This document shows, one piece after another, positions 24,631-58,000 of a DNA stretch of 64,000 nt (position 1 is its first letter; each line of letters begins with the position of its first letter). The position numbers and the translations under genes are program-made. The DNA is from Apostichopus japonicus. Taxonomy: Eukaryota > Echinodermata > Holothuroidea > Aspidochirotida > Stichopodidae. Under the pieces are notes generated by a model, which saw nothing but the letters and a program-made list of their open reading frames with translations, made no database searches and was not told the DNA's origin. The DNA lies in NCBI RefSeq assembly GCF_037975245.1, contig NC_092574.1:16529213-16593212 (forward strand). The letters run 5' to 3'.

Positions 24631-27600
24631 TTTATGCACCACGAATAAGGGAAATGTATTCTTTCAAAACGAGACAATTTCTATGACTCTTTCAAGTTGT
24701 AAAAGTCTCAATTACAAAGTGCTTAAACCCTACTGCTTGTAATATTCTTCTTTCCAATAACAACTAACCAAGCCAACAATCTCACAATTTGTACTCAAAC
24801 AGTCATCCAATTCAATTCTGTTGTGGTAAAAAAGATACGTTTTTATTACTGTACGATGTACACAACCCTTCGTGATGAAAAGTACATTTCCGTATCGGTG
24901 AGACACTATCCTGATCACTCACTCCAGATGATGATAGGAAACATCTCTATAAATTTAACGAAAGTCAGTACCAAAAGCCAACCAGTTTGTGGTCAAAATG
25001 GTAATGCGCCACATAAACTGTATTCCCTGGTACTGGTAGTATACAATCTATACTGTTAAAAAAGATTAAGATCATACGGAAATATGTATGGGCAAATACT
25101 TTTAAAAGCAAAATTGAGACAATCTCTATCTTGGAAGAGAATTTCCACAAAATAAAATTGCCACAAAAAGAGATTAAATGGTTTCTTGCATCGACAGTGG
25201 TTGTTTCAAGTTGGTGCAAATTCCCACTGTACGAGGTACACACCTCCAGGATTAATGAATGTCTTTTAAGTTTGACCTTATCCTCAATTCCAACATAAAA
25301 GTCATAAACATGTCCCGCACTGTAGTGAATATATACCACAACAGATCGAAATATCTCCAAAACTGATTTCTGTAACGTTTCTCTGTGTCCAATCGAAGTG
25401 AGAGTCTTTATCCATAGGACTATACAAAGTGTGTTTTTTTTTTAATATGCAACAGAAACGTTCAGTACAAACATGACTTTCCCTCTTGGCTTTGATGGCA
25501 ACAGATGTTACTTTTCACAATACATTACATATATTATACTTGACTCCCAGATTAACTGTATACAACAGAGCATGCATCCACATTTACACATTACAAGTCT
25601 GGTCTCTCCGTCACAACACTAGACTGATGTAACCTTTCCATCCATCAAGGCAATACAGTGAATTCCTTTCTGCTTACACTCAACAAGTGGGAGTACAACT
25701 GTAGTTACTTGACCTCTCCCTGCTCTCAGGTTACTTCTTTTTTTCCTCTTTTTTTCAAATACCAAACTGAACCCTTTCCAGAGAATCTCCCATTGTTATC
25801 AATCTCCCCCACAGATATAAAGATATGTACTGAAGCACAGAAATATCTACATGTGTACAGTACCTTAAATATCAAAAAAATAATATAGATCAGAAGATGG
25901 ATTCCTACAGTAAACCCACCCACTGTGCCAACAGATCAAGAGGGCAAGATGTACACAGAAAAGACCGTAATTCCTATTTAACTGACAACACAAGAAAACA
26001 AAATACACACACACACCTTCAAAACCCCAAAATAAATGAATTTCTATGGCCTCCAACCCCTCTAGAGAGGTTAGGAAATTACAATGAGTTGAAATTAGAA
26101 TAAATGAAAGACTTCCCCCCATGGATTAGGAAAGATTCCTCCTTAAGTATGCACTTGTCAAAATATGTATACGGAGGGCCCTATTAATTGAACATGACAT
26201 ATGTCTGGCATCTGTACTTTATACATTGAAATTAAAAACGAGCATTCGGATAGTGCTAATTTAGTCACTTTCATATCTCTTATTGTTTGTATTATATTTG
26301 TGAAACCTACATTACTGTACATGTCTGTACATCTCAAGCATCATGCAATTATTAGTAGAGATCAAACATTCAGTCTAAGTGGGAGTATCACTTTCAGATA
26401 TATTTATAAACATTCAAAGAAAATGTCTCTTTGCAAAAGGTCACAGGTACTGAATGATATGAATAGATTTTTTGGTTTCAGCCTTCCCTTTCCCACATTT
26501 CCTTTCCCACATTCCCTTCCCCAGCCCCCTCCCCACATCCCCTTCAAATTTGACAGAATGTTGCAGCCCGTACCAAATAAATTCCATACATTGGTGAGTG
26601 TTGACGTACACAATTCATTGGGTCCATGAAGGTTATATCCTTCAGGTACAGACTACAGTAAGTTGTGTTAGAACTCTAATAATAAAATGGTGTGGATGTG
26701 TACTATATATAGTCTGTAAGTGGAACAACTATTCCCCAATGGATTTAGTTCTCATTTTAGCTAATAATAGATCTCTTTCTCCAAGTACCTTCAACCTGAG
26801 AGAAACTTCATTTTATGCTCCACCAATCAACACCTGCTTTCAATATGTAGAGGAAATTACCCAATAGCTATTATTTAGCAATTTGTCACAACCTGTGTGT
26901 GGATCCTTGGCAGCTCCTACAGTGAATCTAATCAATGCATGTAAATTTACTTTCTTAGCTGGTGGATGCCTGCACTCTAGTGACAAAGTACACAGTTGTC
27001 CAAGTGGCAACTTTGTGGTTCAGTTTGTATAAGTGACCTAGATGGTATGTCAAATCTTTCCCTCTTGTGAGTTGTGACAACTCAAATAAATTTACTCTGT
27101 CAACCTTCAACTTTTAACTGACTACTGGATTGTATGCTTCTTGTTTGGACTGTAAAATACTGTGATAAGAATCTTCTTCATTGTGTGTAATGTCATCCAA
27201 GTAATACACAGTGCTGTAACTGGACATTCCTGTCGCATAAAGTAAACAATTAGTTCCATTTTTCCAGGCGTTCCAAAAGTTCTCAGGAACATATCCGAGG
27301 TGCACTGTATACAGTATTGACAACAAGAGGTCAAAGACTAATCTCCTAAATCCTCAACACTGTTAATTAAGCATACATGTGCACCAAATATTTGTACCAC
27401 CATTTGAGAATATTGATGTATTTGGTCAGACAAAGATTGGTCAATGGGTCGGGTAAATTCACCCTCACCTTATTCTACTGTAAAAGAGTATTAAGTGTAA
27501 CATACCATCATCATATTTGACAGCTAGGCACTAGTGATGAGAAACTTCCCCAGCAGCTAAAAGAAAGAGCTAATTCTATTAAGGCGATATCACCATATTA

Positions 27601-30390
27601 ATGTTTCTGCACACATAAGAATTAAGACTTGAGTAAGTCTAAATATGACATCATCGAGCCACATAGTTGTCGATATATCCTCCAAGGATTAAATCAGCAA
27701 TTGTTTGGAAACAGGAAACTGACCCCAGCAGGAGCGACTTTGAGAACGTCTTTGATTGGTGAACGACAAGTATGTATGAGCTACTGCATCACAAGTTACA
27801 AAGTAACAATTGTCTGTGTGTGTTAGAAAACAGTGAAGCAAATGGCCATAGACTCAGTCCTTCTAGGTGAGAGTATTCAGATACTGTGGAGTAGTCGCAA
27901 CTGCCTATGACTCACTGTAATGCCGATACCAGTGTATGGCGAAGCCCTCCACTAAATAGCTGGTATCAAAGGTTCAGTCCAGGAGGCCATAGTGTAGTTT
28001 ACATTTCTATTTTAATAGGTAACTTTGTTCATCTTCCCCAGTGATAATGCTTTTTGTCTAAGTAGGGCTAACTTTAAAGAGGTGTATCGATGTTCCATCT
28101 ACAAAAGATGATCCAGAAATGTGAAAATTTCTATAGTCTAAGGACAAATTAAACGTAGAAAACGCAAATTATATATGTAATTTCTTGCTATTTTGCCATG
28201 TATTTTATCATTAAACCTACAGTAGGGGTGAATGGGACGAACATATAACCACTTACAGTTGAGAAATGGGTTTCACTTTGTTTTCTCTGACAACCATTTA
28301 CAATGATATGATTTTCATATCATAGAAGTAACAGGTACTCCTTAAAAGAAGTGTATGTAGTATGTATGTTATATGTATGTAGTGAAATAGTGGGTATTTA
28401 AATGTCATCAAAACTTCTAATACAAAGACATCACATTCATGAGAGAAATATTGAAGAAACAGTTTCAGGCATTCAATCTTAAACCTAAACACTTTAACCA
28501 TCAAAGCTGTGCAGAAATATTAAATTTACGAGACAATACTGAGAGGCATGCCTAGGGATCAGTAGCTTAACTTTAATGCTAATTCGCAGATCAATATTTG
28601 TAGCATCTAGCCTTGGCAACTCCTGAAAGTTTAGAGTCGAGTGATTCAGCCCAAGAAGTCAACGACTCCTACGTAGTGGTAACTAGTCGGCTCATTATGC
28701 AGTACTTATATAAGGCATAACTATACACTTTCAGTTTCGCACTAAAATTGAACACACTGAAACGCTCTGCTGCACATACACACAAAATAGCTAGAAATTA
28801 CATAACTTTTTAAAAATTCGAACCTGCATACTCCGAGTTTCTATTAATTAAAATCCATGAAGTAGTAACCCATACATGTTCTACAGCTGATATGATAAGA
28901 ATCTTATCCTCATCTCACAATTTTGTTACCGTTATAGTAAGTTTACATGTTTCAATTGTGTGATAACTTTCAAGGTGGTTAGGCTTCATAAATTGAGGAC
29001 ACAGTAGGATACTGTTCATCTGATAACCAAAAAGTTGGAATAAATAAGTTTATGTCAGCTAAAGAATACATGTTATGTTGGTCGAACATTTCACGGTTGT
29101 TTCCCTGACGACATACATGTATTGCATTCGTTTTACTCCGCATAATGTGTTTGATATAGGGAGCTATGAAAGATGTTTGCTATCCTTCAATGTAAACAAG
29201 ATTTTTTAAAACAGTAATTTATGATTCTCACTCAAAGCTCAAATTGCATATGGCCACATTGTCTTTGTCAAACTTTGATTTTGAAGGCATGCAAGATACA
29301 GGCTCCATTTGGGAATAGTAAATAGTGGAAAAAGTGGAACTCTGGTCTATTGGGCAGTAGATTTCAGAAAACAAGACACCATATTTTTTAAGGAAAACTA
29401 ACAGCAAAAGCAGCTGTGCATTATAATGAAAATGACTTGTCACTCATGTATTTTCATAATTTTTTGAACAAAATTTACCTCTTTCGTCTCTTTATCAACA
29501 CATGCTCACATAAGCAGTTGTGTACAAAACTTACACAAAAGAGCATTTGCCTTGTCATACATGACTTTTAAACCACTTGTCATGCATTTTTTCCATGCAT
29601 GAATTCCACTCAGAGTGTTCTTTCCTAAGCTTCCATTTCTCAAACCAATTAAGTTCACCCTGCATGGCAAGTTATCGGCATATGAATTAATATATATAAT
29701 ATATAGGCCTCTGCCTAGTGCCATATCCATGTGTGTGAACGCACTCAGTGTTTTTGTTCTATTTTTCCTCTTGCCTAGAAATGCCAATGAAACGCACTGA
29801 AGTTTCATGTGAGAACCCCATTTGGACATATAATACCATTTAAGTAATTTCATCTCAATCAGATTTCCCGCTTGATGTATTGGTTGGGGTTTAGGATATC
29901 ATAAGGTTATCCCTTAAGTTGAACTATATAGTTATGTCAATATAACTTTATAACATATGCCTAACACAGGAGATTGAGAAGACAACTTAAGACATACTTC
30001 TTACTCGTTTGAGTTAGGCTACCTCAAACTATCAAATATGTAATTACTTTTAGTAAAGCTTATTTTTTCTAATTATGAAAGTAGCTATCGGTCATTACAA
30101 CTAGGTCTAGGCATACATGTTCAGTGCAGTTAGATGGGATTTACGTTAACGTGTGGCAAGTGGGTGTGTGGATTTGACATCAAATAGTTAGGCCTACAAC
30201 AACTTGTACAATAACATTAACAAGTGGCAGATTGACCGCCAGTTTGACTTGAGTGCTTTGAAGAAGAGTCCTGCCTAGGCCTATACCATCTTCAGTTAAG
30301 TTAGGCGTATTTCCTACCGACAGTTAAAATAGACTAGACGGTTGTTTTTTAAGAAGTTAACTGAAACACACAATATGAAAAACAACTTAC
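24631..30390 (-). other. Presumptive intron between candidate first exons A and B
   Basis: AT-rich sequence with no recognised exon or intact mobile element; a pyrimidine-rich tract lies at about 26485-26545. Confidence 0.4.
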
Positions 30391-30426
30391 GAAGCTGTGT
30401 CTTTTCAGCTCTTTATTTCTGTCCAT
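30391..30426 (-). CDS. Candidate distal first coding exon of the formin (A)
   Basis: On the minus strand an ATG opens 12 codons, MDRNKELKRHSF, followed directly by a consensus donor gtaagt in phase 0. Spliced to the internal acceptor at 9941-9943 it would read …KRHSF-FGRGSSKPK. It lies at the edge of the comparatively CpG-rich zone between the formin and OGT, where a head-to-head promoter is expected. Linkage to the formin is inferred from phase and position only. Confidence 0.45.
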
Positions 30427-30824
30427 TCTTGCGAAATAACAGTTTGATTCATATCATATTGAGTTGGCTCAACTATAGCGAGATTGTTGCTCGCGGTGCC
30501 ACAGATGTAAATACATAACAACGATCTTTGTAACACACTAGAGCTTCATAATGAAGGTAGTAATGCGCGACAATAGAGTTGCGAATATCATGGGAAAACG
30601 TATATATGGAAAGGGATGGTGAAAGGTTGCAGAGAAGAAGCGCAGGGATGGGTATTTCTGTTTGGGGTCACCGTTTTCACCTGGAGTTGAGAGGAAATTC
30701 AAATCACCAAGGAAGAAGAGACTTGGTAAGGGTCCAGGGGTGAAATCCCGGAAACTACCGCATTTGCAGGTATTCTTTGACTCTTTATTATGTTCTTTGG
30801 TATTGTTAGCAAATTAAATTGCGC

Positions 30825-31395
30825 ACTGAGGGCAGGGACGTAGCTAAAGGGGTGCCTCGACCACCCCCGGGGCCTACCCTCAATAATTGGCTTGAGTCTT
30901 CAGTAGTTGGAAAATCGGTGGTGAAACACACGACAGTAGTACGATTTTTTTTTTTATCTATGCAACATCTCACGTCAGTCTCTTGACAGGAAAATTCTGA
31001 TTTCTGAGTCAATGATTAGGCTATTTCTAATATTTCTAATTTATGCTTACATTATTACAAGATTTGGCGAAATTCGAATTTGAAATTAACCGAAAGGCTT
31101 GTTTCTAAATTCTTTGAAGACCCATAATAAAGGTGATACAAACTAACTTTAAAATTGTCTGAATACGGCCAATTTGCGTTCGATATAACCGTATATAAGT
31201 ACCCGCTATATAGCATATATACAGTACTAAGAATTGACAACCCACTCGTGTGGTGCTGGTGCAAATTTCCAACTTGCTGTATATACGGCACCCCTCCTTA
31301 CGAATCCACCCAGTTGGAAAATTATGATTCTACCCGTAACTCCCCCCCCCCCCCAACCTCCATTACAAGAATCTAGCAACGTTCCTGACTGAGGG
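30825..31395. mobile_element. Small hAT-like element with 8-bp target duplication
   Basis: ACTGAGGG occurs at 30825-30832 and 31388-31395, flanking 555 bp. The ends are inverted: CAGGGACGTAGCTA on the left and CAGGAACGTTGCTA at the right read on the opposite strand. Target-site length and the CAGGG start fit hAT-type miniature elements. No coding capacity was seen. Confidence 0.75.
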
Positions 31396-31986
31396 AAGTA
31401 TACCTTTCTCTATCACCCGTTTGCTACGTCCTGACCATGAAAGAGACGGAGTGGGAAGACGACGCCTGGGGACAAGTAGGAGACCCGAGAAAATATGGGA
31501 TAAAGAATAATGTACGTATTATCATTTTGTGAAAAATTCTTCATAAGCCCATCAATGTTCGATGAATTTGATGAAGACTTCAAAAGTGGGGACACTGAAG
31601 TAATTATCCACACTGCCCAACCTGGGTCTCAGTCATGCACTTTTGAAATCAAGATTATCGTAATTGTGAGGCTGGTCTTACGAGGGGGTTGCTGGGTGAG
31701 GGGGGTTGCGGTCAGGGGCCACATTCCGGGCCCTCGGTCGATAAGGGGTACCCGGTGGAAATATTGAATGAATAATGATTTATATTCATAATATACTGAA
31801 TGAGAATTGAAGGCTTCAAGAAGGTGAACTATTGACACATTTTCCCGGCAGGCGGCACGTATAGGACCTGACTCTGGACGCCACGTGGCTGTCAGTTGCC
31901 GTGACGTGGTAAACGATGATTCAGTAAGTTTCATTCATCTGGATGAACTTTGTACCGTCCGCCGGAAGATGAGGTGGTAAAGGATT

Positions 31987-32445
31987 TTAAAATTTGAAAC
32001 AAAGCGGAAACCCCCCGATTCGGCACCTAGTGCAGCTCCTGGTTGGCGGTTTGTCAATATTTCCGTCCATTCGTTTGATCAGGACTTCTTCTTTCAACAA
32101 CTGAAATAACGTGTCAATCTGATATATAGTGTCCAAATTGTACTGCTGAGGTTTTTCTGGCATGCTTTCAATCATCACATTTTGGCTAATATGACTGAAA
32201 CTAAGCATAATTCTCTTCCTTCTAAGCTTGAACTCTAAACAGTCGTGGTATACATTGAGATTCTTAAGAGCCATCGATGGTCCCGAACCATCAGCTATCA
32301 TATCGGTATACTGATTTAGGCTAGGACCCTTTATGGCCGGCATCGACAGAGGCCAGTGTGGCCATGAGGCCGTTGGGCCGACTCCCGTATGTATGGTGGA
32401 CTGGGTCGTAAGAGTTAAGACAACAGATGATTTGTTCTGTTTCAT
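31987..32445 (-). CDS. Unassigned 152-codon open reading frame
   Basis: One of the longest open frames here outside recognised exons, in the CpG-richer zone between the formin and OGT. The predicted product has mixed, non-repetitive composition, including NLDTIYQIDTLFQLLKEEVL and a Cys/Arg-rich end, without a domain I recognise. No clear splice sites or initiation context were found. On the plus strand nearby (31540-31640, 31854-31979) are short coding-like frames that do not join cleanly. It could be a decayed transposon or gene fragment, or chance. Confidence 0.15.
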   Translation of the reverse strand: MKQNKSSVVLTLTTQSTIHTGVGPTASWPHWPLSMPAIKGPSLNQYTDMIADGSGPSMALKNLNVYHDCLEFKLRRKRIMLSFSHISQNVMIESMPEKPQQYNLDTIYQIDTLFQLLKEEVLIKRMDGNIDKPPTRSCTRCRIGGFPLCFKF

Positions 32446-33011
32446 ATCTAGACTAGATTAGGTCTAAAATTCGGTCTAAACGCAAATTATTAGTAGAGTA
32501 TACCGTATAAACTATATATGTGGAGATGGAGGTAGGTGTAGATTACATACTACAACACGGGGTCAATTATAGGTGACCGCCGGGAGAACTATAACGTATT
32601 GTCCAGTTAATAACTTCAAAAAGGGGGCCAGTTAACATACGGTACGTGCGATCCCCGGGCCCGACATGGCCCTATACAAAGTTTGGTAGGGGTCTGAACT
32701 TTTATGGTAACAGACCGTGACCGGATAAAAATTAAACGATTTTATAAAGGAGGGGTAACGCCCCGCCCAACAAAATTAACGGTCAAATAATGATTTCTGA
32801 GGTATATTTAGACATAGAATACCGGCAATCTGTAAGTAGCACAAAACGCATAGTCGTGCTGATAAATACTTCAGTTTTTGAGGTTGAAGAAAGTGGTGGG
32901 GTACATTTGCACCCCATAGTAGCCGGCTGACAGCAAAGAAAGCGATATGAAAATAAGCTGCCTTAGTCACTTATCCGCGACTGGACGACCTGACGCCCCT
33001 AGTATGCGCAT
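32446..33011. other. Intergenic sequence
   Basis: Relatively CpG-rich unique sequence with several short palindromic words (e.g. CCCCGGGCCCG near 32653). No gene recognised. Confidence 0.3.
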
Positions 33012-33425
33012 GCCACTAGTCATAGGCGTAAGAGCCCAATTTGATTTTTTTTTGGAGGGGGGGGGGGGTAGCTGTATAACGACTTGCCCGAAAACTATTA
33101 CCAAAAGAATTTTTCGCGCGCGTTCAACATGTTAACGTCCATATCATTTAGACATGCATCGGTTATTACATCGCATGCCAATAACATAAAACCATTTGCC
33201 GTCTTATTACCCTTCCATATTGGTTATAATTATTGGGTAAGTCGTTACAATAATAATGATAACAATAATATAAGTTTAACCATTGAAAAACACATTGCAA
33301 ATTATTTTTCTACCAGTAGGTGCCTGAAAAATTCTCAGCATATTGCCCGAATTTTAACAAAAATATTTGGTTGGGAGGCTGCAGCTCCCCTCCCCCTCCC
33401 CGTCTCCTACGCCTTTGCCACTAGT
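33012..33425. mobile_element. MITE-like element with 9-bp flanking direct repeats
   Basis: GCCACTAGT is repeated at 33012-33020 and 33417-33425. The enclosed 396 bp has imperfect inverted ends (ATAGGCGTAAGAG versus AAAGGCGTAGGAG) continuing into G-rich/C-rich subterminal segments with a shared AGCTG. A 9-bp duplication would fit Mutator-like or related elements. No transposase was seen; superfamily unassigned. Confidence 0.6.
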
Positions 33426-33805
33426 AATACGACCGCAGAGCTTTTTGCAACGAACATTTCCACTTTGATCGTCTCTGTTCTATCATTGGTTAATTTATGC
33501 TGATATTTAACTCCCCAAGTTAGTCCACAATCTGTGCTAATTTCAATCGATCACATCCACAAAAAAAATAACATCATGTTCCATCCTCGCAGTCATATTC
33601 ACCCATAGAAATTGACTTTATGTATTCACCACATTGAAGTATACACGTACAGTACACTGGCAATATCATTGCATCATAGTATACGTCGATCCCTAAATCT
33701 GACTAAATTTGCATATCATTAGCGATTTCCTCCGAGCAACAATCGGAAGACGTTCGTGCTTTATATGAACGCCCGAACCGAACCGAACAACCCATATTTG
33801 CTAAA

Positions 33806-33935
33806 GCGCATGCGCATCCTACAATCGTACATATTCGGACACCATGCCTAATAATCGGAATTTCCGGTGCATACTCCAGCAGCGCAAGCGCACGTACGTA
33901 CGGCAAGGCTAGGCCCGGGTATGAACATACGTCAC
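33806..33935 (+). promoter_or_regulatory. Probable OGT core promoter motif cluster
   Basis: Within 250 bp upstream of the OGT ATG are a palindromic GCGCATGCGC (33806-33815, NRF1 consensus), a related GCGCAAGCGC (33882-33891), a TTTCCGG ETS-type core near 33861 and a TACGTCAC CRE-like octamer (33928-33935). This TATA-less combination is typical of housekeeping animal promoters. Motif identity is read directly; function is inferred. Confidence 0.45.
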
Positions 33936-34046
33936 AAACTTACATCGTCTTACGAAGTGACATTGTCGTGTACGTTCGACATACTGTTCTTCTCGATTTT
34001 TCCGTATTAAATCTCGCCCAAGTTCCTTGATAGGAAAACATTGACA

Positions 34047-53716
<19,670 letters not shown>

Positions 53717-55010
53717 GTGTCCGAAGGATTTATCAGATTTGAGGGATTTTGACAAGAGTTTAATGTTATCGAGCTGTAGCCTTTGTTAGCATTTGGTGAA
53801 ATGAACGGATGTTTTGAGCCCAATGGAACCGTGTTTGACTTACCTCCAAGTGTGGATGCCTCACATAAATACATAAAAATGGATCGTAAATTGCACTTTG
53901 AAAAGCTAAATAAGATTTTTCATTATTTAAATGGTACCAGCTTGTAATGATTCCAGCTGTTATAAGTACTGCTGACTTTTATTTAGAAATTCGAACAGGA
54001 GAAGCAAAGTCATATGCTGGTGCGGGACGTTGCGAAAGACAGAAAATATCTCGGCGCGTTGTCATTGTCAATAGTTAAGTGGAGTAACAGTGTGCCAGGT
54101 GTACATAAAATGTCCACTGGTATTGGATTGAGGTGAAATAGTCGACTTGTGTATACTTATAAAATTAATTTCATTTATTTCTGTAAAAACCTCAAGTGCA
54201 TGTAAGAGTTTCATACATCCACCTCTTTATGTGAAATGATAGATACTGTAAAATCACTTTACTCGATGCAAACTTGAGAGAAGTTCTATTTTACATTTTT
54301 ACAAACTTTTTCTTTTCCCAGGGAGTTGTTTTTTATTTAGCTTCAACCTTTGGATTTGTTTACTTTTCATTTTTTCTTAACATTTCATTTTGCCAGATAA
54401 CCGTAATTCATTTCATTTGTACATAAAATATTATATCGCTATGAATGGGAACCCTGGCCTATTTTTCTCTCTCTCTCTGGTTTCCATTTGTCCGACAAGA
54501 GGTTACATTTGTAGAATGGAACTGAACAGCTTTGTGATTTACCAATTGAGACATAAGGATGTTGTGGCCATTTTGAAAGTGATCATGTAACCCTATATCA
54601 ACCACAGAACACTATTAGTCATATATGTATAGTATCACGATTCAGGTGTTGAAGCCAATACTTTATTCAGTGTGAAACTCTTACCTTTATCAATCCTGGT
54701 TATATATTGGTAATATGGTGGACAGGTTAAAAGGTTTAAATTGCAGAGGAATAAATAAAAATGAAAGAAAAATTTACAAAATATTAAGCAGCTTAATTAG
54801 TCTAAGTCCATTGCATTCCTTTTGAAATGAGGAAAATGTTGTCAATATTGTACAATTTTGTAGAAAATGTTCTTTTAGGTGATTGCTTGTGTATCATCAT
54901 TCAAGGTTTGTGTGCGTGCTTCGTGTATTATTATTTTGTTTATTTTTGGTTTAATTGCAAGACTAACAAGCAATACTAGTGTGCATGTGTTCACTATGTC
55001 AATAAAAATA
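53717..55010 (+). other. OGT 3' UTR with candidate poly(A) signals
   Basis: Non-coding AT-rich sequence after the OGT stop. Overlapping AATAAA hexamers occur at 54750-54759, and another AATAAA at 55001-55006 is followed by T/G-rich sequence, giving a 3' UTR of about 1.0-1.3 kb. No other gene was seen here. Confidence 0.5.
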
Positions 55011-58000
55011 ATTGAGATAAATGCTTGTTGTTGCTGGTGTTTGCTTCTCTTATGGTCTTCCAATATTAATTAGACTCGTCATGTCAACAGAGGTGGATGC
55101 TGCAGCCAGACCAGTATGACAGTTTTGTGCTCTAAAATCTAAATGATCTCGTTCAGAGTCTAATGTGAAATGTATGATCATATCGGTAGTCCCAAATGAC
55201 CCTCCCTTCCCCCACCCCCCCCACCCCACACATACAAAGAAAAGCTTTGGATTGTACAAATTCAAGTAGCTTTCAAAATTGTTTTCATACTTTTCAGTTT
55301 TATACAGAAGTCACTATAATGCAGTTCATTCAAGGTTGACCAGTCACTCTTCATTTAAAGTAAACAAATTTTGAGAACGTCTTTATTTTCTAATAGCACG
55401 TGTTTAATAGTAATGATAAAGCAATCTGGGAGGTAAATCTAAAGGATATAATAATGGAGAAATACTTGCTAGTGTCAGTTAAAGTTTTCAAGTGAGCATT
55501 AGCAAACATTCTTTGACTTTCTAGCTTATTCTGGAGCAATACCAACCACCTTACACATTCGACCACAGAACAAAATGTAACCAGATATTTTGTGAGATTT
55601 AGTTATTGTTTCGTCTGACAGTGGGATCTCCAAATCTTACGTGCAAAAATCTTCAACCAGAAAATTTCAAGGAAAGCATATTCCCTTTATTTTTGTTTAC
55701 TTTTCATATTTAAGAAATGATGTAAGATATTTTTAGGGTGGGGTGAGGGGAGAGGGAAAGTGATAAGAGGCAAAGTAAACATGACTGCAAGACAACAAAA
55801 TAACAAGATATAATATGTTTGACTGTGATAGTGATTTATTGCACCATTGATATACCATACATAACCTCCATGCTTTCTACTTGGGCATTACATCTTAAAC
55901 AAAAACATTACAAAATAGAAAATATGACTAATACTTGAGATATTATCAAGTTACATACACAGACAATAAAAACCGTCTTAGATGATTCCACAGCGATTGT
56001 TTCAAATGGTTGTTACGATGAAGTGGTACATGTTAGCACTAGACCAAACAGTTTTCACATTACCTCACTGGCCTTGTTTGATTCTTATAAAATGTAGAGA
56101 GGGTCCTTTAAGTTAATGAAAAACTGAATTCCCCCCCCCCCAACCTCCCCCCTAAAAAAAAAACAATCTCTATTCACATAGTAGAGGAATTGGAGTACAA
56201 CAAATAATGAACAATTTAAGTTCACTAATTTATCTGAGTCTTGTTATTCCTTTTAGGGACAAATATAAGAAGTTTTCAGGGAGTAACAATTTTTGTTATA
56301 AAGTGTAAAATGACACCAGAAATTGTTAAAGCTCTTTCCAGAACATTGGACACACAAATTTGACAACATTTCCACCAAGATGAATGGACTGACTATTTCA
56401 ATCTTCCTCTTATGTACCTTATTTTATGTCCCATGACCCTCCTCCTCCTAGATTTTTCCCCCCCCTCATCCCACATGGGGCAAGTATAATCATAAAGCAT
56501 ACAATATTCAAAAGTTAACACACAAAAATGAAACAAGTACCAATGCCAACACATATCTTGTAGGTTACAAGTGATATTGCTAATATATTACTAACAGCCA
56601 GAGATGAGTTTGCTGATATTTTAAATGCTTTTGGTCATCATCCATCTGTTTGGTACAGAATAAGCTCAATAAAATGGTTTAACCTGTCCATTTCTATAAC
56701 AGCTATGTTGCTTTTCTTCACCAGGTTTCTCACATCTTTCCAGTGTATTACTCCAGCTAAAACTGTAACCGGTCAACTAAGACAGTCAGTCTACTGTAGC
56801 TTTAACTATCAAATTGAAAATGTTCACCAGTGAGCTTTTTAAAGGTGCAATTCAGTTATAAACACTTGGTCAGTCGTACACAAGTCGTGTTCTGTATTAG
56901 TGGTGATCACATGTTACTTAAACTATATATTACTTCCCATCAGATTTTCTTAAAGGGTGACTTTAGGCAAAATGTTAGACTTGTCATGTTATAGTTCAAG
57001 AGAAAAAAAAAAAAAAAATTGAATGCCAGTAATGTGTCTATTGCTGTTACGGCTTCCAAGATAGTTTCCTTTTTAAGATATGCTAAAACTCTGGAATGCT
57101 CCTTTAAGGCTTCACAGATGAAAACATCTGCTCCTCAGTGTAGGCCTAAATGTGTTGTTAAACCATTGTTTCATAAATTCTAATAACTCAACCCAAACAT
57201 GTTCTTGTAATTCCATTATAAACAAAAGACTACCACTGGATGACATGCAACACCATTTGTCCCTGATAAATTTGAAATGTATTTCTAAACATATCATTTT
57301 AAGGCCATAAGTTCTCTGGTTGTCCTATAAAAGTGTTGTGTTGTATCGTAACTGACCTCATAGTCTCTTTACTAGACTTAATAGTCCAGTCTTTTTAACT
57401 GATGAAACTCAATTATAAAATGGTCACTTCTCAAAACTCAAAAGTACAGATATCCAACCTGGACTGTACTGATAGCAATATGTGTTAATGATCTATAACA
57501 TATCAAATATAATTATGTGCCTAAAGTCTTCCAGTTAGCTCAGTGTTCCACAGCAATACGTGGCAATATTTCTTTGGAAAAACATAAAACATATATTTGG
57601 GTGTATTAAAAATGAATTGATACCATCGAAACAAGGTCAAGACACAGTGAGTGTTCCTCTCCCTCTTCCCATCCCCCCCCCCCCCCACTCTTCTCATACA
57701 AATCTTGTCATACAAATCATACCTTACTTTACACATTGACAGTAAGTATCCCATGTTTTTGAATTAAACTCAGAGACATACTAGTTCATCTTGGATAAGT
57801 TTGAGTATCTTCTCATGGCTATTTCCTTCCTCTAAAGAACAACATTATATGACGGGTACATTACCTGATGTAGCTATGGTACAGACAAATATGGGTAGAC
57901 TAAGTCAATAAAACAGGCCTAACAGACAAAACACAAAACTGAGAAATAATAATTATTAAACATAAAAATGACTAACACAAATGTAAATACTGAAGAGGAA

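Noticed and set aside
24965-25360. 131-codon minus-strand open frame
   Set aside because: Same reasoning: low-complexity intron translation with no recognisable domain.
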